From Mesostigma viride (taxonomy: Eukaryota > Streptophyta > Mesostigmatophyceae > Mesostigmatales > Mesostigmataceae), in assembly GCA_009746045.1 (NCBI GenBank), contig RPFO01000366.1:126001-186000 (forward strand): a stretch of 60,000 nt of DNA, read 5' to 3'. The position numbers and the translations under genes were made by a program. Positions 52,624 through 60,000 of this stretch are shown here, one piece after another. Below the pieces are notes generated by a model. The model was not told the origin of the DNA and did not search any database. It saw only the letters and a program-made list of their open reading frames with translations. Each line of letters starts with the position of its first letter. Within the stretch, counting starts at the first letter, position 1.

Positions 52624-55600
52624 TCACGCAGTGCCCAGACCCAGCCGGCAGATCGGGTTGCTCTTGATAATGCCCAAGTTGACCCGGTGCCCGAACAGGT
52701 CGCGGATGTTGTCGATGTGGTACATGATCATCGTCGGCCGCTCAAGCGACAGCCCCCAGGCGATCACATTGACGTCCTCTGGCAGCCCCATCGGGCGCAG
52801 CATCTCGGGACGGAACATGCCCGAGTTGCCCACCTCGACCCACTTCTTGAGCTGCTCGTGGTAGGAGAAGATCTCCATGCTCGGCTCCGTGTAGGGGTTG
52901 TACGCGGGCTTGAAGCGCAGCTTGGACATGCCCATGCGCGCGAAGAAGGTGTTGAGCGTGCCGATCAGGTCGCCCAGCGTGAGCCCGCGGTCGCAGATCA
53001 GGCCCTCCACCTGCGCTCACGGTGGTGTGGGGGAGGGGTAATTGGCCGGGGGGGGGGGTACAAAGGGGATCTTTGATAGATTGAGAATTACGATTAAGAT
53101 TTGACCTTCTCACACGATGAAGTCGAGGGGGAAGGGGGGGGGCGAGGGGGGGGACAGTGGGGTGGGTAGATAGAACCGCGAACATTTGCAAGGAATATTG
53201 AAGGGGAAGGGGGCATGGGGCCACGGTGGGTGGGGTACGTCGAAAACTACAGGGTGGGGATGTATTGATGGGACAGATGTGGGGTGCATGGGGTACACAT
53301 TTTCCAAGAAATAAAGAAAAGAAATGAGAGGGCGTGGATAGAGAGGCGCAATCTTTTTTTTAAGCAGTGAGGGGAGGGGAAGTGTGATGCAAATTACTGC
53401 GCACACCTATCTTGTACTTGCACCACCAGCTTGACAAAAACATGTCAATGAAACCAGCGCAGGCCAGAACTCTGGAGCATACGTATATTCTACCACAAGT
53501 TAAATTAGGCTTGCCATATCAACAATGGATTGTGTGGCGTCAAGAAAAGGGAAACGTTCAGCGTGACAGGGGGCAGACCTACTCAGCGTGGAAAGCAACG
53601 GGGGAACGCCGATGGCCTAGATTGTGGCTGAAACGTGCAACGCATGCGCAACACCAAATGTAGCGCCGTGGGCGAAATCACCACCACACATGAAACGTGC
53701 GATACGTCTCGCGCTGGGAAGAAAACTAGAAAAGGCATTGCACTCCGGGGAGGAAAAAGCACAAACCACTTTGTGCCTCTTTTGCACGGTCAAAGGAGAC
53801 CATGCACGAAGTGACGACATCAGCGTGACGGGGTGGGTGGGACAATCGCCTGGTCGCCTCTGGGGCTTCGCACTGAGGACGACGTTATCAACTGGGAATG
53901 CTTGCACCCCCGCCTAACAGTGCAACCCTATAGATACTAGGCTCTGGCCTCTGAAGGCAGTCTCAATCCTCACAGGGAGCAGAGTCCATCCTCAAAGTTG
54001 GCAAGGAACCACCGGCCGGTTGTTTAGATTAAGTAAACCTTAGCAGGGAGCACATGATGAGCCCCAGCATCCACAGTGAAGCCACCGCACGATTGGACTC
54101 GGCCAAGTCAAGAGATTCCGGATGTTCGGTCTGACCATGGCCCTTCCCTCAGCTTAAGCGAAGGGTGAAAGCCCCAAAATGGTACGGATGACTCGTTCAA
54201 GCAGTCTTCCCAACACTTTGGACTTCCCGTAACTTACGGCATGAAGAATTAAACAAAGTGGCTGACGCACGCGGTACGGCAAAGGCACGCTCTGTTCGGA
54301 CGAACGTACCAACGGTACGCACCCTCTTCTTTCAGCCTGTGTTATGCGCGCGCGCTAACATTTCGGCGCCTGCACGGGCAAACCTAAGGGAAACTCTTAG
54401 GCTTTGCCCTTGAAGGACAAGAAAGTTAGGAAATTCCTTCCGCGGCGGCAGTTATCCCTTGTGGTCCATACGGACACTTCGACGCGACCTCCTAAGGGAA
54501 GGGAAATTTCAATTTGCCCTTGTCTGGAATCTCTCGAGTGCATGGACTCAACGCTGCCCATTCCCCTAGTACCATACAAGTATGGTCCAACACAGTGAAC
54601 CCATCACTATATATGACCCCGATAGTAAATCCACCCTGTAGAACTCAGCCAGGTGCGTGCGGTCAACTGTACCACTGCGTATTTTCATACAATAGATACA
54701 AGAGCTCACGATGAACATGACCCAAACATCATAACAGGGTCGTGACCCCAACACTACACCCACCTGGTGGAACTCCGCCAGGTGCGTACGGTCGACCGCC
54801 TCATTGCGGAAGACCCGGTCGATCGAGAAGTACTTCTTGGGCTGGAACCCTTCTTGCGCGAGCTTGTAGAGCATGCGCGAGGAGACAGCCGTCGTGTGCG
54901 TGCGCAGGAGGTTCTTTTCCGCCTCTGCCAGCTTCCAGTCGTACCCATAGCCCCGGGAGCCGTACCCGCCGACCTCGTGCGTGGCCTTGACGCGCGCCAG
55001 GTATTCGGGCGGGAAGTTGGACGCGGAAACCGGGTTCAGGAGGAAGAAGGTGTCGTGGGAGTCCCTGGCGGGGTGCTGCTGCGGCTGGAAGAGGGAGTCG
55101 AAGTTCCAGAAGCTGGACTCGACGAAGTTGTTCGTGGGCATCTCCTCGAAGCCCATCTCAAAGAAGATCTCGCGGAAACGGGCGCGGACCTTGAGGAGCG
55201 GGTGCAGCTGGCCGCCAGATGTCGGCTGGCCCATCGCCTGGAAGTTGTAGTCCTTGAATGTGAGGTTCTTCCACGCGCCATTGGCCAGCAGGTCCGCCGT
55301 GAGGTCGGTCGCCGCCTTCTTCTTCTCGAGCGCGAACTGGGGGCCCTTGGCCAGCTTGTAGACCATGAGCGAGACGACGGCGACCATTTTCCGCTTCTTG
55401 GTCACGTAGTCGAGGTCCGCGGGCGACAGCTCCTTGCCGTTCTTCACGTCCTGCAGCAGCAGCTGGACGCGGTCCTCGGTCAGTGAGTCGATCTTGCGCT
55501 GGATCAGGGGCGTGTCCCCTTTGACCAATGCAAGCCATTTGTTCTGCATGGCCTGGCGGAACCCGACGTCCGCGATCGCGCCCAGCTTGGCCTTCAGGTC

Positions 55601-55894
55601 GTCCATGGACGTGCCTTCGCTCGACACGGCTGAAAACACCTGGAATTCAGGAGACCCTTCCACGAGGTACCGCTGGCCATCCTCGGTCAGGACGACGCGG
55701 CTCCGGGGAAACTCCTCGTATGTAAGCATGCCATGGGAAGAAAGGCTGCGGACTGCTCCCGGCAGCATTGCGTGGTTAACCCCTGCTTCCGCTGCGAACA
55801 CCTCAGAATCGTCGATTTTTCCATCCTTATCCAAAGCTAGCAAGATTTTTGTTTCGATTTCCTTCTTCTCAAGCTCTTTCTTATCGGCGTCCAT
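52624..55894 (-). CDS. Phenylalanyl-tRNA synthetase alpha subunit, cytosolic
   Basis: Two exons, 55894-54764 (377 codons) and 53010-52624 (128 codons plus stop), join in phase 0 after FHQ into 505 residues, the usual length of eukaryotic/archaeal PheRS alpha. N-terminal winged-helix DNA-binding-like region (residues about 1-160), then the class II core: motif 1 [23 protein letters not shown], motif 2 [16 protein letters not shown], and motif 3 GLSLERPTM in the second exon, after [17 protein letters not shown]. It pairs with PheRS beta as an alpha2-beta2 enzyme that charges tRNA-Phe in the cytosol. The start [12 protein letters not shown] lacks a targeting peptide. Donor CAG|GTGGGT, acceptor GAGCGCAG. 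The 1.75-kb intron contains a decayed copy of the end of exon 1 at about 54640-54680. Confidence 0.95.
54636..54682 (-). repeat. Echo of PheRS exon 1 end
   Basis: In minus sense the segment encodes [13 protein letters not shown], a diverged copy of [13 protein letters not shown] at the exon 1 end (54764-54800), about 125 bp into the intron. The donor is changed to CAG|GGTGG. Confidence 0.8.
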
Positions 55895-57221
55895 GGCGGC
55901 GTGTCCCTCTCAGATATGCACACAACTGTAAAAGGGCTACAATGCTGGGGCTCCTATCGCCAAATCTCAAACGCGCGCTTGCCGCTTTAACATCAACGTG
56001 GACGGCGTCCGCAACCAGCCTCTTATCATTCAGTTGCACTGCGGCACAGCCAGCCCGTCAAGGATAGGGCTGGTTAGCTATGGATGCCTTAACAATAAAA
56101 ATCGCACGCGGCCAGCCAATCTGGCCGACGAACAGCCCTGCCTGCGCCATCACGTGCGTGGACTGTGGAGGTGCGTGCAGAGTGCACAGGCATGCAAATC
56201 CTAATGCTGCTTGCCCGGTTGCGGATGGCAGAAACGTGGTAGCTAACTAGTCTACACCGCGCCGCGCCCGATGCCATGCAGATCAGGATGCTTGTGACCG
56301 AACACGGCAGCAAGCAATCAAGTCAAAATCTGCCAGACTACTGCCAGGTTCTGCCACCTGCCCATTGTGCGCAGGACGCAGGACCTGCCCATCAAGTCAT
56401 CAACGCTTCACTGCAGCAGTAATTTCCACATTGGCGATGGCGGGAAATTAGGCGAGGTGCACTCCCCGAAAAGGAGGGTGACGCTTTCTAAAGTGTCCTT
56501 GTCCTGTCGACATGGGTGGTGGCTCTCCCAATTTAAACGTAGATGACTTTGTCATCGCAATAATTATGTTGCGAAGGATTTGTCGGCAGTCGGCAGCAAG
56601 TTTTCGAGGCCGCGAACAGGAAGACGGCAACATGACATAGCGACCGCAGGTCGGCATCACTACCGGCGTCGGCTGGCATTTTCGGCGTCAGAATTATCCG
56701 TAAAAACAGGACCCATATGTTCGCAAATTAGTTTCTGTTTCGTCGCCCATCGATGATGGAGGGTATTTCGACGTAATAATTTTGTAAAAGAGACCACTCG
56801 TGGTCGGGCAGACGGCAGTAGACCTGGCGTTTTGAAACATCAGATTAGCTCTGGGCAGGTCCTGCTTTTTATGGTTAACCATATAAACTCATGGATAAAG
56901 AAATCATCGACGGCGGAAACCCCGTAGTTAAGTACCGGCGACGAAGCCAAGACCACAAGAGTGAAGTAATAATTGCGCGAGCTTCTCAGTCGCAGCGGAA
57001 AGAGAAACGACGTAAGTTCTGGTTGCTGTAATCTGAACGCACTTTTTTGTGTGTTATGGCTAGATCATCTATCAGACCAGAAGCATCACGGTAACGCAGT
57101 TGACTGCAGCTACGTTTCCTCTACCCTTCTGAGAGCTTGGCTCAGTAAATCCATTGGGTAACTTCTTAGCTAACGCGAATGGTCGCCCACCACGAGATAC
57201 TCAATGTGCGGTCCTCCCGGC
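55895..57221. other. Divergent region upstream of PheRS; no gene seen
   Basis: Should hold the PheRS promoter. No convincing exon, RNA gene or repeat was found. Confidence 0.35.
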
Positions 57222-59721
57222 AGCTGCTGTTGTCAACGATGACGAGACGGCACGAGAAACGGACGCAGTAGCTGAGAGGGAGCACCCTGCCGGCGAGCAG
57301 GGATCCCTGGCACTGCATGGGAAGGAGCTGGCCCTCGCGTCACCTGATTCTGGCAACCCGATACGAGGGGAAAGCCTCGCGCTCGTCGTGCAGCTCGCAG
57401 AGGAGGCACTCGCGTATGTGCACTTAGCTCGAAGGATATGGGCTTCTATATGCCTATGTATACCTTTATATATGGGCCTCTATATGCTTAATGGATATGG
57501 GCCTGTTATGAGAATGTGCTATGTAGTTTGGTAATTGGTTAGTTGTTTTTTTGCAGTGGTGACATCATCGTGTAATCATATTCGTCCAGCCGCTTTCTCA
57601 TTCCCTATGGTCTGTTGGGCTGCGCCGCTCAGCTAAAGGTTCCGCTGTTCCCATGTTGCACTGTACCCATTATGTGGCTGTGTTTAGAGCGTTTCTTATG
57701 CTGGAGCCGTCAACGAGGCATGTCGTGCTCGATTCCCGGTTCAGAAGTGGCACTGCCACATTGCGCGGTTCAGAAGTGGCACTCCTGGCAATAGGACGTG
57801 CTGCGTGACGCTACGACCATGCTGAACAGCCATTTCGGGTAGTTCTGCCGAAAGAAACTTTATGAGGTGCAAACAACTTTAAGGGAATATGTTGTTGTCA
57901 GGTGCACACAACAGGGTTTCGCAATAAATGCTCAACTGACGTCAACGATGAACTCTATTGTCATGGGCATCATATTAGATGTGGTGTGTTAGTGTTTGGC
58001 GTTTTTTCGATGGCATGGAAATATATTATATGTGCAGTGACATTCGCTCGCATGACATCTTTCCTCCCTGCTATGGGCCTTGAGTGGGACCTGAGTGCGA
58101 CCTGTCATAGCTCATGAACCACGAAACCAAGAGAAGCAAGAGGCCAATCCGACTATGTGCTGGCGGACGTCAAGGCAAAGGCCATGGAGTGCGTGCTCTT
58201 GTTGTGTGTAGCGGCAGTTCCCAACGTTCGCCCGCGGAGGGTGACAGCAGGAGGACATCAGGGTCATGGCGAGCGAGAAAACCACTGGCATGGCGATGTT
58301 GAAAAAGTGCGGTTTTGTCTAAGGCATAAGCCACAACTCATAGAAGATGCCCGTTCCCACGTTCTCCTGCACGCGCTGGTGCACCCGTGCATTATATAAA
58401 TATAGTGCCTCCTGCATCTGTCGCACGTCCCTGCACATGCTGCGTGTGCATGCGCCTTTAGCGTGTGTGTCTGTGCGCGCGCACGCGTGTGTGCGTGTGT
58501 GAGTGTGTGAGTGTCTGTAGTGCGTGTGTGTGTGTGTGCGCACCCTCTGCATGCCCATGCCCCATGCATTCTGTTTATCGTGTGTTTGCCTTGATTGCTC
58601 GTGTGCATGGGTGTCTTCTACGTGCGCTCTGCGTATTTTGTGCACGCACAGTTTTGTGTCCACATTGAGTGTGTGCCTGTGGATGGATTTCGTGTGCGTG
58701 CATGCCATGTGTGCGGTTTAAACATCGCTATGTCTCTACGGCATTCATAAACTGCCTGCCCGCGGATGGCTGCGTGCGACGCGCAGATGCTGAATGTTCA
58801 TAGACTGCTCGCGGATGGCCTTGTTGTGCGTGCATGCTATTTTTGTAGTTTATACAGTAGTATGTCTGTATTATTATAAGAGTATGTCTATATTATTATT
58901 AGAGTTTGTCTATACTGTATTCATAAACATCTTGTCGGCGGATGGTTGTGTACCACGCACAGGTCACAGGCCTCCAACGAGGGCCTCAACCCCCAAAAGA
59001 AGCGACGACGCGAGAAGATGTTTCAAGCGCTGTTTGACAGGCACGTGGCCAGTTGTTTGTGGGTTTGGGGGTCGCGGCCGTCTCGAAAAAGGGGATGGCC
59101 GTGTGAAGCGCTGTTGGACAGGCACGTGGCACAATGTTTGTGGGCCTTGTCCAACGGGTTCTGCTGCATCCAGCACACGAGCTGGATGGGGCACCCCTGT
59201 TTTGCATGGTCCATGATCCTTGGAATGTGGAGGACATGATACAGCATGCTGTAACATGCTGCAACATGTTACCCACCGCCTCCATCGTAGTAGAGAACGG
59301 GACGCCTTCCCCAAAGATTCACGAAATGACGCTATGGGGGTCATGCTGACAGAGGAATGGAGAGAGTGGTACGCCTTAGAGTGATTTTAATTAAAATGAT
59401 GCTATGGGGGTCATGCTTAAAGGGAAATGTAGGGGACAGCACGCGGCTGTTTTCTTCGCGTCCCTCAAGCGGCGTCGCGCCCCTCTCCACTCTCAAATGC
59501 CTTGCGGCTTTCCGGCTTGCCGCTTTCCCTGGCTTGCCACTCTCCTGTCCTGCCATGCGTTGCCATGCGTTGCCATGCCGTGCCTTGCCCTGCCTCTCGC
59601 CTGGCTTGTCTGCTTCCTCGCTCCCTCCTCGCGCAGGCTCAAGGCCAGGCTGTCGGACCTGTCGCTGCCACCTGGCACGCTGCGGGAGGACGCTGACCCG
59701 TCGCGCCTGCTGGACAACAAT
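57222..59721 (+). CDS. Unrecognised gene, several exons, continues past window
   Basis: Probable exons: 57222-57413 (acceptor CCCGGCAG, donor GTATGT; acidic, ends LALVVQLAEEALA), 58963-59058 (acceptor ACGCACAG, donor GTGGGT; NPQKKRRREKMFQALFDRHV) and 59637-59721 (acceptor GCGCAG, donor GTAGGT; LKARLSDLSLPPGTLREDAD then PSRLLDNN). A short segment near 58147-58187 (DYVLADVKAKAME) may be another. The basic KKRRREK run could be a nuclear localisation signal, and the last exon looks like a coiled coil end. I do not recognise the family. Exon order is inferred from strand and splice signals only, and phases across all exons were not fully reconciled. The gene is cut by the window end. Confidence 0.45.
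58455..58545. repeat. (TG)n-rich tract
   Basis: GTGTGT/GCGCGC dinucleotide-rich stretch in an intron of the unrecognised gene. Confidence 0.85.
59099..59149 (+). repeat. Echo of exon end at 59020-59065
   Basis: AAGCGCTGTTGGACAGGCAC repeats AAGCGCTGTTTGACAGGCAC of the exon, followed by the donor-like TTTGTGGG in both. It lies about 80 bp downstream. Confidence 0.8.
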
Positions 59722-59769
59722 GTAGGTGGCTTCCAAGCGGGCAAACGATGATGTACCTAGCCCTGCTTG

Positions 59770-59880
59770 TTAGGGGGCCCAGTTGGTATATGTTAGGGGG
59801 CCCAGTTGGTATATGTTAGGGGGCCCAGTTGGTATATGTTAGGGGGCCCGTCGCGCCTGCTGGACAACAACGTGGGTGGC
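59770..59880 (+). repeat. 23-bp tandem repeats ending in an exon-end echo
   Basis: About four units of GGGGGCCCAGTTGGTATATG+TTA, directly followed (59850-59880) by CGTCGCGCCTGCTGGACAAC with a donor-like AACGTGGGTGGC. The latter is a copy of the last exon end at 59698-59730. Confidence 0.85.
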
Positions 59881-59936
59881 AAAGGATTATCAGAGCGGGC
59901 AAACGATGATGAGCCTAGGCTTACTTCATACTTATC

Positions 59937-60000
59937 AAGGTACCACGGCAGTACTGCACCCCTATACTATTGTTAGGGCACCACGGCAGTACTGCACCCC
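59937..60000. repeat. Tandem 40-bp duplication at window end
   Basis: ACCACGGCAGTACTGCACCCC occurs twice (59942-59962 and 59980-60000), separated by TATACTATTGTTAGGGC. Confidence 0.8.

Overview
This window reads as nuclear DNA of a green alga. The evidence is spliceosomal genes with many GT-AG introns, an RbcX-like Rubisco chaperone, a CP12-like protein, a plant-type Root_cap domain, and a nine-exon HAD protein whose nearest remembered relatives are plant and cyanobacterial. No species is assigned. Introns are full of microsatellites, and the intergenic DNA is full of retroelement debris.

Layout, left to right. 1.5-6.8 kb (+): an RTX-type Ca-binding beta-roll exon and a Cys-rich/Root_cap gene whose exon phases let them join into one secreted protein. 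7.6-12.4 kb: a decayed minus-strand gene split by a 5'-truncated LINE, itself split by an opposite-strand LINE with an intact 934-residue reverse transcriptase ORF. 12.4-16.6 kb: tandem repeats, small retroelement tails and a heavily frameshifted zinc-finger-like pseudogene on the minus strand; this gene and the one at 12.4 kb share an unusual TATA/A-tract start signature. 16.8-18.7 kb: a retroelement carrying only an ORF1-like RNA-binding protein. 19-21 kb (-): a WSC-type sulfotransferase, divergent from an RbcX-like gene at 22.2-24.2 kb whose intron holds two long hexanucleotide arrays. 26.5-29.7 kb (-): the RAD51 paralog XRCC3 with a long repeat-bearing insertion between Walker A and Walker B. 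31.0 kb (-): tRNA-Arg(CCU). 31.3-38.8 kb (+): a complete nine-exon HAD-family gene. 38.8-47.2 kb: a nested pile of mobile DNA (Penelope-like RT, LINE, solo LTR, truncated LINE, 1.46-kb foldback palindrome). 48.0-48.9 kb (-): mitochondrial ribosomal protein mS38. 49.7-51.1 kb (+): CP12-like. 52.6-55.9 kb (-): cytosolic phenylalanyl-tRNA synthetase alpha. 57.2 kb to the end (+): exons of an unrecognised gene that runs out of the window.

Two themes tie the window together. First, at least thirteen retroelement ends of three kinds, LINE and non-autonomous, carry the same terminal hairpin (CTCC stem, CAAC loop, one bulged base) followed by a TTAA-type tail. Many are flanked by 8-15 bp target duplications, which looks like one reverse transcription machinery shared by several element families. 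Second, several genes contain decayed local copies ('echoes') of their own exon ends, often with the splice donor, inside neighbouring introns.

Gene models were built by reading exon phases and remembered family motifs only. No alignment or database search was run.
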